Source of the DNA: Candidatus Melainabacteria bacterium | Lineage (GTDB): Bacteria > Cyanobacteriota > Vampirovibrionia > Obscuribacterales > Obscuribacteraceae | Length of the DNA: 64,000 nucleotides | Direction of reading: 5' to 3' | Assembly (NCBI GenBank): GCA_016716405.1 | Contig: JADJWK010000001.1 | Span: forward strand, 2,728,001-2,792,000 | Part shown: positions 24,948 to 33,964 of the stretch, piece by piece | Numbering within the stretch: the stretch's first letter is position 1 | Layout: each line of letters opens with the position of its first letter | Position numbers and translations under genes: made by a program | Notes under the pieces: model-generated | What the model saw: the letters and a program-made list of their open reading frames with translations, nothing else | Databases searched by the model: none | What the model was told of the DNA's origin: nothing

Positions 24948-25759
24948 CCGCAGAAAATCCCGTGACCGGGGGCCGTCCCGATCAGGAGACCACCACTGCT
25001 TTGTGGGAGGGCAATGCCGAAGCCTGGACCGTCATGTCCAGGCGGGGCTTCGACGTCTGTCGCGATCGCATTAACACGCCGACCTTTCTGGCTATGCTTC
25101 CGGACGTCTCCGGACTGAGAGGGCTTGATATCGGATGTGGTGAAGGGACCAATACCAGGCTGGTAGCGGCCCGTGGTGCTTCTATGACGGGGCTCGATGT
25201 GAGCCGGCGTTTTGTCGAGCATGCCAGGGACCATGAAGAGAGCGCCCGGCTCGGGATCGAGTTTATCGTCTGTGATGGCGCCGAGCTGTCCATGCCTGAT
25301 GAGAGCTTCGATTTCGTCATGTCTACCATGTGCCTTATGGATGTCCCCGATCCGGATGCAGTCTTGAAGCAGGCTTACCGGGTGATCACATCAGGCGGGT
25401 TCTTGCAGTTCTCCATCACACATCCCTGTTTTCAAACTCCCAGGCTCCGCTGGCTCGAGAATGAAACAGGCGAAGTGGATGGGCTCCTGGTGGGCGATTA
25501 CTTCGCCGGCCGGGCCGATGTCGAGGAATGGACATTCAATCAGGCGCCGGACTCCCTCAAGAGCAGTTACGGCAATTTCAGGGTGGCTCATTTCCACCGG
25601 ACCCTTTCCCAGTGGCTGAATAGCCTGGTCGAAATCGGCTTTATTCTGGAGCGCCTGGAGGAGCCCCGCCCGGACAGGGAGACAATCGAGCTCTATCCGG
25701 CTCTCAAGAAGCTCGAGCAGGCGGCATTCTTCCTGCATCTCAGGCTGAGAAAAGCCTGA
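24944..25759 (+). CDS. Class I SAM-dependent methyltransferase
   Basis: 271 residues starting at GTG in a GTGA overlap. SAM-binding motif I is LRGLDIGCGEGTNTRLVA, the acidic loop is MTGLDVSRRFVE, and motif IV is DFVMSTMCLMDVPDPDAVLKQ, typical of the Methyltransf_11/UbiE-like group. WEGNAEAWTVMSRRGFDV at the N terminus suggests small-molecule methylation. Last gene of the unit beginning at 22053. Substrate unknown. Confidence 0.9.
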   Translation: MTAENPVTGGRPDQETTTALWEGNAEAWTVMSRRGFDVCRDRINTPTFLAMLPDVSGLRGLDIGCGEGTNTRLVAARGASMTGLDVSRRFVEHARDHEESARLGIEFIVCDGAELSMPDESFDFVMSTMCLMDVPDPDAVLKQAYRVITSGGFLQFSITHPCFQTPRLRWLENETGEVDGLLVGDYFAGRADVEEWTFNQAPDSLKSSYGNFRVAHFHRTLSQWLNSLVEIGFILERLEEPRPDRETIELYPALKKLEQAAFFLHLRLRKA

Positions 25760-25854
25760 GTCCCGACTAAATTGCAAATTTATGGTTTAATCAGGGCGCT
25801 TTCTGTCAACATATTTCTAGAACCTTACTATTCAGGACTATTCAAGCTGTCGGA

Positions 25855-27042
25855 ATGGCCAAAAGACCCGACCCGGTGCTTATCGGAGACCTCCTAGTCA
25901 AGTCAGAGCTCGTCTCTCTTGGCCAGTTCGCCGATGCCATGCCGATTTCGTTGACCACGGGATTGCCAGTGGGCCGCGTCCTGGTGGGCTCCGGCTATCT
26001 CAAGGAGACTCATTTCAAGGCTGCCGTGGCTGCTCAGTCCCTGATCCGGGAGAATCTCCTTCATCTGGACCTGGCCCTCAGCGCCCTGAAGCTCGTCGGT
26101 CAATACAATGTCTCCCTCGATGAGGCCCTGAAGCGCCTGGGCTGGCGCTCCGAATACTATGAGACCACCAACCGCCTCGGCGATCTCCTGGTGGACGCCG
26201 GGCTGGTCGAGCCCTCCGTGGTCAATGACTGTCTCGACGATTGCTTTGCTTCGGGTCTGCCCCTGGGCCGGGTCCTGGTCATGAAAGGGGCGGTAAACGA
26301 GATGGTCACCTATGCCGCCCTCACCGCCCAGATCCTTATAAGGGAGAATCATATAAACCGGGACCAGGCTATCGAGGCTCTCAAGCTCGCCGCCCGGAGG
26401 AAAGTGACTATAGAGGAGTCCCTCAATCTGAGTGGCATCGCCATAGTCAGCAAGACTCACGCGATCCGCCTGGGAGAATTGCTCATCCTGGCTGATCTGG
26501 TCTCGGAGATCGACCTGCTTTCGGCGGTGGAGAGGGGGCTTCTGGACGAGCAGCCCATCGGTCAGGTCCTGGTAAGGGTGGGTCTGATTACCGAGAATAC
26601 CCTGAAACAGGCTCTCCAGCTTCAGGAGATGGTCACCGAGGGTCAGGTCAGACCCCTGATCGCCGCCAATGCGCTCAAGGCCGCCCGTCGTACCGGCAAA
26701 TCCCTGGCTGCGGCGCTCAAAGAAGTGGGTGACAACGACTCCGATCTCTACAGCAAGATGGAGCTGCCGGAGCTCTTCCGTAACGTAGGTTTGATCGGTC
26801 AGTCGGACATGATCAAGGCTATCGATTTCAGCTCCACCACCGATTCGCCCTTTGCCGAAGTGGTCTGGCGCCTGCGCCTGGTGGATCAGAGCACCATCCA
26901 GGCGGCCGTGCGCTGCCACGAGCTCTATAAAGCCGACCAGATCTCGGCCGAGCAATGCATATTCGCCCTCCAGAGCTTTCTGGGCTCCAGGCGGAACATC
27001 GACGAGCTCCTCGGTCAGGTCGGCTGGCAGGGCGGCCGGTAG
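25855..27042 (+). CDS. Tandem GspE/MshE N-terminal-like domain protein
   Basis: 395 residues made of about four copies of an 80-100 residue helical unit: IGDLLVKSELVSLGQFADAM, LGDLLVDAGLVEPSVVNDCL, LGELLILADLVSEIDLLSAV and a diverged fourth (LFRNVGLIGQSDMIKAI). Each unit ends in LPVGRVLVGSGYL-type strings, the hallmark of the type II secretion ATPase N-terminal domain, which in MshE binds c-di-GMP. No ATPase domain is present. It is convergent with a GGDEF-related gene 4 bases away, which fits a c-di-GMP theme. A similar unit recurs in cyanobacterial and melainabacterial genomes; precise role unknown. Confidence 0.75.
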   Translation: MAKRPDPVLIGDLLVKSELVSLGQFADAMPISLTTGLPVGRVLVGSGYLKETHFKAAVAAQSLIRENLLHLDLALSALKLVGQYNVSLDEALKRLGWRSEYYETTNRLGDLLVDAGLVEPSVVNDCLDDCFASGLPLGRVLVMKGAVNEMVTYAALTAQILIRENHINRDQAIEALKLAARRKVTIEESLNLSGIAIVSKTHAIRLGELLILADLVSEIDLLSAVERGLLDEQPIGQVLVRVGLITENTLKQALQLQEMVTEGQVRPLIAANALKAARRTGKSLAAALKEVGDNDSDLYSKMELPELFRNVGLIGQSDMIKAIDFSSTTDSPFAEVVWRLRLVDQSTIQAAVRCHELYKADQISAEQCIFALQSFLGSRRNIDELLGQVGWQGGR

Positions 27043-27046
27043 ACGG

Positions 27047-27739
27047 CTAGGAAGCTACATAGACCACATTGCCGCCATGATCCACGGCGCGGTTCAGGGC
27101 TGTCTCGGCAGCGTTGATCAGGTCTTCGAAATTAGATGCGTGCTCGGGGAACGAGGCTATGCCGATACTGAGGGTGACATGCCAGTTCTGACCCAGGTCG
27201 GATACGCGCTCCAGGCAAATCTTGTTGCGGAGCCGCTCGCCCAGGACGCAGGTGCCCTCCGTGTTGGTCTCGGGACAGACCACCAGGAGCTGCTCGGAGC
27301 TGTATCGGGCAGGAATGTCCACATCCCGGACCTCGGCCATGAGGAAGTCCGAGACACCCTTGAGGATGCTGTCGCTGACTTCGCTGCCGTAGCCCTGTTG
27401 CGCTTGATAGAGACCGTCCACCAGGACCATCACCACTGTGCAATCGTGCTTGTAGCGTTTGCTCCGCTTGAGCTCGTCCTTGAGGATGCGAGTGACGGTA
27501 TTGTAATTGTAGAGCTCGGTGACGTTGTCCAGGAGCGTCAGACGCTCCATCTCCTTGGGATCGCTATTCTTGAGCGTAGACTGGACATTGGTCAGATAAC
27601 CGCCCTGCTCGAGCTCGCGAAGTCTGGACTGGCTGTCCACCTTGGCGTTCTGGATAATCGAGCCGGTCTTGCGGAGCTGGTTCAGCTTCTGTCTGAACAA
27701 ACCTTCCCGTGCGAATAAGGGCTCTTGATCTTGAACCAT
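27047..27739 (-). CDS. Degenerate GGDEF-domain protein
   Basis: 230 residues from ATG 27739, preceded by GGAGA 7 bases upstream (an ATG at 27763 is a poorer start). An N-terminal helical segment leads into a GGDEF fold (LDNVTELYNYNTVTRILKDE ... LSIGIASFPEHASNFEDLI). The signature is ARYSSEQLL where ARYGGDEF is expected, so cyclase activity is probably lost. The inhibitory-site motif RxxD is intact five residues upstream (RDVDIPARY). Such proteins usually sense c-di-GMP rather than make it. The gene is convergent with the GspE-N-like repeat protein. Confidence 0.8.
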   Translation of the reverse strand: MVQDQEPLFAREGLFRQKLNQLRKTGSIIQNAKVDSQSRLRELEQGGYLTNVQSTLKNSDPKEMERLTLLDNVTELYNYNTVTRILKDELKRSKRYKHDCTVVMVLVDGLYQAQQGYGSEVSDSILKGVSDFLMAEVRDVDIPARYSSEQLLVVCPETNTEGTCVLGERLRNKICLERVSDLGQNWHVTLSIGIASFPEHASNFEDLINAAETALNRAVDHGGNVVYVAS

Positions 27740-28105
27740 GTCTTGTCTCCAGCATGTGGCCACCCTTGAATTATACCCTCCTGGATGTAAAGTGTATATT
27801 CGCCGCCCTGTTCAGATTTATTGGTCTGCATGTAAAGTGATGGGATTCTTCTCAGCTTGCCCCGGGTCCGCCCGGCAAAGGCTGTCAGGATGAAGGCTCG
27901 ACCTTCTGACAAGTGCCATCGCCCCTGGTTTTATCTGTTTGCCGCGCGATTTTATGTGTCGAAAATATACTTGGCATATGTGATTTGATAAACTAAATCA
28001 AACGTGGATGCTCGGCCCATAATCGTTCAATGTCAAGTATCCTGATTGTCCGCATGCCTTTAAAGTCGGTTGTTTTGAGGGCTATATAAGAGGGAACACC
28101 AGGCT
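27740..28105. other. Intergenic region, divergent promoters
   Basis: 366 bases without a gene, between the GGDEF-like gene and the START-like gene. The direct repeat ATGTAAAGTG occurs at 27785-27794 and 27830-27839, and a small dyad TTTGAT / ATCAAA at 27984-28002 may be operators. No promoter matches strongly enough to call, and no RNA gene is evident. Confidence 0.5.
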
Positions 28106-28801
28106 ATGGCCCCAGAACCAAAAGTAGTTTTTTCTTTGATTTTCAGCATCTTGTTTTCCGGTATGGTCCTCGCGGGACCGGCTCTGGCCGTGGACGGCGA
28201 AGCACCGAATGCGGTGCATAACCGCCTGGAGAAGGGCGAAGTCGTGGTCGACTTCAAGAATGTCGGCAAGCGCAAATATGTGACCGGGCGGATCATAATC
28301 AATCACCGGCCCGAAGAAGTATGGCCGGTCATGGTCAATCCCTTCGAGTTCAAGCGCAACATCGCTCCCCGTATGAAAACCCTGGAGATTCTCTCGGACA
28401 AGATCAATATGTCCATCCAGCGGGTCACAGTCGATGCGTTTCCGATCCCGCCGGTTACTTATACGGTCAAATCGACCTATGAGCGTACTGATAACGGCTC
28501 CAAGATCGAGTTCTGGAGAGTGGCAGGAATGATCAAAGATTTCCGCGGCCACTGGATCATGCGGCCCTGCTCCAACGGACAGAAAACAGAGCTCTCGTAC
28601 AGTATGTATATCGATCCCGGTTTCTATGTACCGCAGTGGATCGTCCGCCAGTGCGTCAAGGGCGAGCTTCCCAAGACGCTCCTGGCTCTGCGCAAGAGAG
28701 TGGAAGAAGTCTGCTCCGATGTCAGTGTCCTGGAGAAACAGACGATCATGGCTGCCCTGCCCCTGCGCAAAGTCGCGGACACCCCCGGGCATCATATCTA
28801 G
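28106..28801 (+). CDS. Exported START/SRPBCC-fold protein
   Basis: 231 residues with a signal peptide ending ALAVDGEA (about residue 29). The body matches the polyketide cyclase/START-like fold: VTGRIIINHRPEEVWPVMVNPFEFK at the start, then IEFWRVAGMIKDFRGHWIM and a long C-terminal helix (LPKTLLALRKRVEEVC). Such proteins bind hydrophobic ligands or lipids. A strong terminator follows the stop, so the gene is probably transcribed alone. Confidence 0.75.
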   Translation: MAPEPKVVFSLIFSILFSGMVLAGPALAVDGEAPNAVHNRLEKGEVVVDFKNVGKRKYVTGRIIINHRPEEVWPVMVNPFEFKRNIAPRMKTLEILSDKINMSIQRVTVDAFPIPPVTYTVKSTYERTDNGSKIEFWRVAGMIKDFRGHWIMRPCSNGQKTELSYSMYIDPGFYVPQWIVRQCVKGELPKTLLALRKRVEEVCSDVSVLEKQTIMAALPLRKVADTPGHHI

Positions 28802-28828
28802 CCGTCACTGCAGTTTCGAGCGCATACA

Positions 28829-28864
28829 AAAACACCGCCCAGAGCTAGTCTCGAGCGGTGTTTT
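28829..28864 (+). terminator. Intrinsic terminator of the START-like gene
   Basis: A 10-bp perfect stem (AAAACACCGC / GCGGTGTTTT) with a 16-base loop and a T run at its 3' end, 27 bases past the stop at 28801. Confidence 0.85.
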
Positions 28865-29277
28865 GCTACTGTCTGGCAGCTCCCTGCAAGGAGCTCAGTA
28901 TCTCATCATGTTGCCGTCAGCTGGCTTCATGCTGCGGGCTCTCTTGCTATCGTCTCCGGCTGGCGCCGCCTGTCGTTTCTGCAAGGCCCCTCGGCTCATC
29001 ATGCTCTTCGAAGAGAGCATTCACCGTTCACATTTGTTAGTCTATCGCGGATTTCGTTTTGTAAAAGTACCCCGGTGGACGTTTAATCTCTATCTGGGTT
29101 CGTCCCTTCATTTAGATTAACAAGCGCCGGATCAACTGTTATACCACTGGTGATGCGGACTCTGCCTCGATCGTATATCCGTTGTGCCGTGCAATGATAT
29201 TCCGATGATATCGATCCGGGGCTTCTTGGGCTATCGATCCGGATTGTCTGTGTCCCGCTTAATGTCAACAGGCAAAA
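28865..29277. other. Intergenic region between convergent genes
   Basis: 413 bases with no convincing ORF. It holds small hairpins, e.g. AGCTCC / GGAGCT near 28874-28895 and ATGCTCT / AGAGCAT at 29001-29020. Nothing else recognised. Confidence 0.5.
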
Positions 29278-30897
29278 CTATTTGTGCCGTTTCTTTCCTG
29301 CCCTGGCGTGCCGGCTCCTGGTCTTCTTCTGAGGAGGAGGCGGACCGGCGTTCTGGGCTTTCTGGTCGACCTGGATTTTCGTATTCGCCGATACGTCCAG
29401 ATCGGGATCTTCCCGACCGGCTGTCACTATCGGGGCGGGAATATCGCCCATGGTCTTGATCACACGCAGGCGGTTTATAAGGGCTGTCATGGCGATCCTG
29501 AGATTGCGCACGGATGGGGTGTGGTCGTTGACCATGATGGTGAGAGCGAGGTTCTGACCCCCCGAGGTCGTCAGAATTCCGGCTATGCAGCGCACGGTAT
29601 CCATGGTTCCGGTCTTGAATCGGTAGACGCCGCGACCTCTCGAGCTCTCGTCGTTAGCCTTGAGGAGAGCGAGGTAGCCTCCATTGCCGTTCTCCCCGGC
29701 CATATGGCGCAGTACCATATTCAGTGCGTGCGGCGAGGTGCCGTTCTTGCGGGCCAGCCCGCAGCCGTCGAAGAGAAGCACTTCCTGTCCGGGTACCGCG
29801 AAGGTCGAGAGCCATTTGTTGATCGCCACCAGCCCGGCGGTTTCCAGGTCCGGCAGCCCGCTGTCGGGCTTCTCGGTCTTATTGCCTGATACATATTTTG
29901 CCCCCAGGGTTCGCAGAATCTGCTGGGCATAGAGGTTGTCGCTCTTATGAAGACAGGTCTGGAGAAGTCCGGAAAGAGGCTTCGAGGAATGGACGGCGAG
30001 CTGATAAACCTGATCGCCGCCGCCTGCCGGGATATCCTGATTGAGCAGTTTGACCCCGTACTGGTGCAGGAGTTGCTCGATAAGAGCCGAATTGAAGGTG
30101 TCCGGGTTGGCCACTGCCAGTGTCACCGAGGGTGGTGACTGAGAATGGTTGGAGCGGTAGACGAACATGCTCCGCCTGACCCGGTCGGCGTAGACCCAGC
30201 CTGGTCCGTAACGGGCGCTCAAAAGACCCTCGAAAAGGGCCCCGTGCATGGAGTTCGCCTTGACGCTTCGATAGATCGAGGGCAGCCCCTCGGTGTGGGT
30301 GATATTCCTGTCGACTACCAGGTCGGAGGAAACCGGCATCCAGTAACGTCCCCAGTCTTCCACGAGCCAGGACGGATTGAAGCCGTCTCCGCCTATGATT
30401 CCCGAGAATTTGATCTTGCCGTCTATTTGCTTGATGCCCTTGCTATGGACGGCGTTCTTCACCAGTTCCGAGAGGTCGGCCCTGGTGAGGGTGGGATCTT
30501 GAGAGGCAACCACGACCAGATTGCCCCTGAGCCGGTCGCCTTCGATCTTGCCTTCGCCTGCAAGCACCGTGGTATAGGTGAAGCCGGGACCGAGCTGGTC
30601 GTAAGCGCAGGCGCAGGTGATCGCCTTGACCACCGAAGCCGGGACGAATCGGCGTTTGCCGTTATAACTGTAGAGAATCTTGCCGGTCCTGGTGTCGGCG
30701 AGCTCGAGACCGACATGGGAATTGGCCAGGGTCGGAATGCGCAACCAGTTGCGGACTATGGCGTCCAGGTCGGCGCTCTTTTCGGGGCTCTCCCCGGAGG
30801 CGCTGTCGGCTTCGGCGCCCGATGGCAGGGCCAGCGCCGGCAGGAGGGCGATAAGCAGGAGGAGCAGAAGCAAGAATGCGGACGGCGCTTTTCTCAT
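29278..30897 (-). CDS. dacB: D-alanyl-D-alanine carboxypeptidase/endopeptidase (PBP4, S13 family)
   Basis: Periplasmic peptidoglycan hydrolase of 539 residues that removes the terminal D-Ala and cleaves cross-links. All three penicillin-binding motifs are visible: SVVK at 88-91 (VPASVVKAIT), SDN in CLHKSDNLYAQ and KTG in FKTGTMDTV. The insertion between SxxK and SxN (about 240 residues) is typical of class C PBPs. A signal peptide (LLLLLLLIALLPALALP) begins the protein. A basic Lys/Arg-rich C-terminal tail (KKTRSRHARAGKKRHK) is unusual and could bind wall polymers or lipids. The symbol is by family; substrate preference cannot be seen. Confidence 0.9.
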   Translation of the reverse strand: MRKAPSAFLLLLLLLIALLPALALPSGAEADSASGESPEKSADLDAIVRNWLRIPTLANSHVGLELADTRTGKILYSYNGKRRFVPASVVKAITCACAYDQLGPGFTYTTVLAGEGKIEGDRLRGNLVVVASQDPTLTRADLSELVKNAVHSKGIKQIDGKIKFSGIIGGDGFNPSWLVEDWGRYWMPVSSDLVVDRNITHTEGLPSIYRSVKANSMHGALFEGLLSARYGPGWVYADRVRRSMFVYRSNHSQSPPSVTLAVANPDTFNSALIEQLLHQYGVKLLNQDIPAGGGDQVYQLAVHSSKPLSGLLQTCLHKSDNLYAQQILRTLGAKYVSGNKTEKPDSGLPDLETAGLVAINKWLSTFAVPGQEVLLFDGCGLARKNGTSPHALNMVLRHMAGENGNGGYLALLKANDESSRGRGVYRFKTGTMDTVRCIAGILTTSGGQNLALTIMVNDHTPSVRNLRIAMTALINRLRVIKTMGDIPAPIVTAGREDPDLDVSANTKIQVDQKAQNAGPPPPQKKTRSRHARAGKKRHK

Positions 30898-30929
30898 AGA
30901 ATGGATATTCTAGCGCCAAATCTCTCTTA

Positions 30930-31202
30930 TTACTGGAGCTCGGCTACTCTGTTGCGACCGGATTTAATAGTGACAGGCTCGTTGCTTATCACCCTGGTCT
31001 CGTAGAGGAAGCCCGAGGGAAGGTGCTCGTTGAAGAGCTTGACCAGGGACTTGTCGATGGCGAGATCGTCCTCTTCGTTGGGCTTCAGTGCGGTGCGCAG
31101 GTCGCCGAGGAGCTTGCGCATGCGGACATACTTCTGGCGCTTGTACTTTTCTTGCTCTTTCTTCTCTTTCTCGATGGTGTTTTTGAAAGTAAGCTTTGGC
31201 AT
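30930..31202 (-). CDS. Small basic hypothetical protein
   Basis: 90 residues. The N terminus is strongly charged and helical (NTIEKEKKEQEKYKRQKYVRMR), followed by an acidic patch and an ordinary globular tail (NEHLPSGFLYETRVISN). Similar layouts occur in small ribosome- or nucleic-acid-associated proteins, but I recognise no family. 32 bases upstream of the PBP4 start on the same strand. The ribosome site is weak. Confidence 0.55.
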   Translation of the reverse strand: MPKLTFKNTIEKEKKEQEKYKRQKYVRMRKLLGDLRTALKPNEEDDLAIDKSLVKLFNEHLPSGFLYETRVISNEPVTIKSGRNRVAELQ

Positions 31203-31251
31203 GGCATATTTACCGTTTAGATAGATTCGGATAGATGTATATATAGACGGA

Positions 31252-31341
31252 ATGAACCTCGACTCGGTTCAAAGCGACTCGATAAGATTAGCCAAACTGG
31301 CAAGCCTACGCAAGATTGATGAGCAAAGCTTAGGAAGATGA
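31252..31341 (+). CDS. Possible 29-residue leader ORF
   Basis: ATG at 31252 (after GACGGA) encodes MNLDSVQSDSIRLAKLASLR and ends in TGA at 31339-31341, one base before the ATG of the next small ORF. It could be a translated leader or chance; no homology to lean on. Confidence 0.2.
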   Translation: MNLDSVQSDSIRLAKLASLRKIDEQSLGR

Positions 31342-31342
31342 T

Positions 31343-31603
31343 ATGTCCCCGGATTTCGAAGAGCAAGTGCGTGATATCGTATATGATACCATCAAGCGAC
31401 TCCTGCGCGAACGGCAGTTCGATCTGCTTGCCGATCTTGTAGAGAAGACCGGGATGACCGGAGGTCTCTTATGGTCCATCGAAGGAGACGTCTTTTAGTT
31501 CATCGATCTGCATCAGGAAGTCCGGAGACGGCTTCCTGACGCTTCCGAGAAAGCCCGGCTGATGGCTGAGGCTCTGGTCGTCAGTATGAGATTTATTTCC
31601 TGA
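31343..31603 (+). pseudogene. Small ORF interrupted by an in-frame TAG
   Basis: An ATG at 31343 with an AGGAAG ribosome site opens a 51-codon frame (MSPDFEEQVRDIVYDTIKRL ... SIEGDVF). A TAG at 31496-31498 stops it, after which the same frame stays open for 34 codons (FIDLHQEVRRLPDASEKARL) to TGA 31601-31603. The two halves together look like one amphipathic helical protein of 86 residues. Either a nonsense mutation, a sequencing error, or a genuine 51-residue protein. Confidence 0.4.
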
Positions 31604-31726
31604 AATCCCCGTGAAACATGGTTTACGAAGGGACGGAATCTATTGACAACCCCCTGTTCGAATTTTTATCATTGACTGGTCACTTCTCTGGCGTTTGCTC
31701 TCCTCTATAAAGGTCCGATCCCAATC

Positions 31727-32146
31727 ATGTGGTGCTGCTCATTCATGTATCGTCCCCCGGAGGACATGCGCTCCGGTCCAAAGAAGCAAAAGAACAGTCG
31801 ACCGTCTGCTCCCCGACCCTCTCTGATGAGCGTCGTAGCCGCCCTTCTCTCACCCTTCTTTCGCAAGGCCGGCAACTCGGTGGAGAAAATGGCCGGGCGC
31901 GGTCAGGATATCGCCCAGACCTGGCTCACTCCTCTGCCCGAAAGGCTGAGCGCCGCCCGCAGCGAGAATCTCGACCCCAGGCTTCTCGATCGTCTCGTCC
32001 ACGACCCCGAGGCGGTGGTCAGGCTGGAGCTCGCCTGGAACGAGAATGTTCCGGAGGACGTTCTCTATAAGCTCAGGCATGACGCTGATGCTACCGTATC
32101 CGGTGTGGCCCGAAGGCGCCTCATCGACAAGAATGTGATGGTTTAG
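31727..32146 (+). CDS. Leucine-rich-repeat-variant-like protein
   Basis: 139 residues. The first 50 are basic and disordered with one hydrophobic stretch (PSLMSVVAALLSPFF). Residues about 80-135 carry two repeat-like helices of LRV/HEAT type (LDPRLLDRLVHDPEAVVRLEL, VPEDVLYKLRHDADATVSGV). Such modules bind protein partners. An in-frame ATG at 31745 is an alternative start. The 3' end overlaps the convergent thioesterase by 26 bases. Function unknown. Confidence 0.55.
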   Translation: MWCCSFMYRPPEDMRSGPKKQKNSRPSAPRPSLMSVVAALLSPFFRKAGNSVEKMAGRGQDIAQTWLTPLPERLSAARSENLDPRLLDRLVHDPEAVVRLELAWNENVPEDVLYKLRHDADATVSGVARRRLIDKNVMV

Positions 32147-32540
32147 CCTTATCTTTGATGATCTGGGGCACACGAACAGGTCTCATGGTCTTGCTGCTGA
32201 TGAAGACCCCGGTATGATACGCCCGGGTCGTCACCTCGCCATCGACCACGATCTCGCCTTCGAAGTCGAAGCTGGCGGCTTTCATCCGGGCGATCCACAT
32301 ATGACCCACCGGCTTGTCGAAAAGATCCACCGCCTTCTTGTACTGGATGCGGCTCTCGGTGATGATCGGTAGATAACCGTCTTGCATGAGCCCGGCAAGG
32401 GGAAAGTACTCGTCGAAAATAGCCAGGCGCAGATCTTCCATCCAGCGCAGGTAGACGATATTGGAGACATGACCGGCAAAGTCGATGTCATAGGTCTTCA
32501 CTGAGATCTCTCGTTTGATCTCGAACAATCTTTCAGTCAT
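32121..32540 (-). CDS. Acyl-CoA thioesterase, hotdog fold (4HBT/YbgC-like)
   Basis: 139 residues from MTERLFEIKREISVK (an ATG at 32558 is possible). The hotdog motif with the catalytic Asp region reads YDIDFAGHVSNIVYLRWMED, which matches the YbgC/4-hydroxybenzoyl-CoA thioesterase consensus (DxxGHVNNxxYxxxxE) with Asn to Ser at one position. Cytoplasmic enzyme hydrolysing short- or medium-chain acyl-CoAs. It lies 22 bases after the MATE gene on the same strand. Confidence 0.85.
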   Translation of the reverse strand: MTERLFEIKREISVKTYDIDFAGHVSNIVYLRWMEDLRLAIFDEYFPLAGLMQDGYLPIITESRIQYKKAVDLFDKPVGHMWIARMKAASFDFEGEIVVDGEVTTRAYHTGVFISSKTMRPVRVPQIIKDKAKPSHSCR

Positions 32541-32562
32541 GAGCACATTATAGACCACTCGT

Positions 32563-33945
32563 TCAGACGGTCTGCAATTGCCATTTACCGCCCCGGTACT
32601 TCCAGGCGGCCACTATGCCGAGAGCCACCGAGGTGACGGCGAAGGCTATCCAGCAGCCGGCGGGGCCGTCGGGCATGCTACGGGTGAGCCCGAAAGCCAG
32701 GGGCAGGCGGATCAGGGCCAGGCCTATTACGCTTGCCCACATCGGCCATTGCGTATAGCCGGCTCCCTGCATCGCTCCGAAGAGGATGATCCAGACCGCC
32801 GCGAAGGGCTGAGAGAGACCGATGATCTGGAAGTATTGAGTGGTGTAGGCCACCACCAGCCTGTCGCCGCTGAGCAGAGCCGCCAGTGGCGAGGCTGCCG
32901 TATAGAGAATGAGCGAGACCAGGGTGGTGATCCCGATGCCGACCGCGCAGACGAGCCAGCCGGCACGCGAGGCCCGGTCGAGCTTGCCGGCGCCGAGATT
33001 CTGACCGACTATGGTGGCGACGGCGGTGCTGAGGGCACAGATCGGCATATAGCTGACGATCTCCTCCATGCGCAGGCCGATGGCCCAGGATGCCTGGCAC
33101 TGCGTGGGATGGGCGGTGGAAGCGAAGATCAGAAGCAGGGCGAAACAGCCGGCGCTCCAGGCGAGATCGGTTACACAGGCGGGAAGGCCGATCTTGAGAA
33201 TGCGCTCGAGCCACTGCCGCGAGAAGCCCATCTCGATGTTGCGCTTGAGTGAAAGGCATTCTCTGAGCTCGGAGCCGGCGATGAGCTTGAGGGCGAGCAC
33301 TACCCCCACCAGAGACGAGATCAGCCAGGCGAGAGCGATACCGCGCACGCCTGTTTGCAGTGGATAGACACAGAAAGCCAGGTCGAGGCTGACGATGAGC
33401 GCCGTCATGATCACCCAGTTTTTCATGGGACCACGGGTATCGCCGGTGGCCCGGGAGATTGAGTGGGCTATCCAGACTATTGTGAATGGCAGCTGGGAGA
33501 GTATGTCGATTTCGATATAGGACCAGGCGATCTCTTCCACCAGGGGCGAAGCTCCCAGCATTCTGAGAAGCGGCCTGGCGGCGAGCAGTCCGAGGGTTAT
33601 GGTGATGATGCCGAATGCGGTGGCGAAGGCCAGAGAATGTCTGGCCGCTTCCACGGCGTTCTCCCGATCTTCGGCCCCCCAGAAACGGCTCACCAGCGCC
33701 GTTGTCCCGGCGGACAGGGCGATGGTGAGCATCAGGAAGAGGAACCAGATCTGGGCGCATATACCGATGGCTGCCTGGGTGTCCGGTCCCATTCTTCCGG
33801 CTATGAGGATATCCGTGAAGCTCGCCGTGGAAACAGCGGCCATGCGCACCATCAGGGGCCAGCTCAGGGTCCAGACAGCCTTAGTGAGGGCGCCGTCGAG
33901 GATGGTGTTCGTATTCTGATTCCCTGCTTTTTCTGCGGTAGTCAT
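32563..33945 (-). CDS. MATE family efflux transporter
   Basis: 460-residue inner-membrane protein with about 12 helices, in two six-helix halves. MATE features: TLSWPLMVRMAAVSTASFTDILIAG, LVSRFWGAEDRE and, in the second half, CALSTAVATIVGQNLGAG. It exports cationic drugs or metabolites using Na+ or H+. The ATG follows GGAGA at good spacing, 15 bases downstream of the rubrerythrin gene's side of the strand, and the thioesterase follows closely. Substrate not predictable. Confidence 0.92.
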   Translation of the reverse strand: MTTAEKAGNQNTNTILDGALTKAVWTLSWPLMVRMAAVSTASFTDILIAGRMGPDTQAAIGICAQIWFLFLMLTIALSAGTTALVSRFWGAEDRENAVEAARHSLAFATAFGIITITLGLLAARPLLRMLGASPLVEEIAWSYIEIDILSQLPFTIVWIAHSISRATGDTRGPMKNWVIMTALIVSLDLAFCVYPLQTGVRGIALAWLISSLVGVVLALKLIAGSELRECLSLKRNIEMGFSRQWLERILKIGLPACVTDLAWSAGCFALLLIFASTAHPTQCQASWAIGLRMEEIVSYMPICALSTAVATIVGQNLGAGKLDRASRAGWLVCAVGIGITTLVSLILYTAASPLAALLSGDRLVVAYTTQYFQIIGLSQPFAAVWIILFGAMQGAGYTQWPMWASVIGLALIRLPLAFGLTRSMPDGPAGCWIAFAVTSVALGIVAAWKYRGGKWQLQTV

Positions 33946-33964
33946 GGCGCTGTCTCCATGAGAG

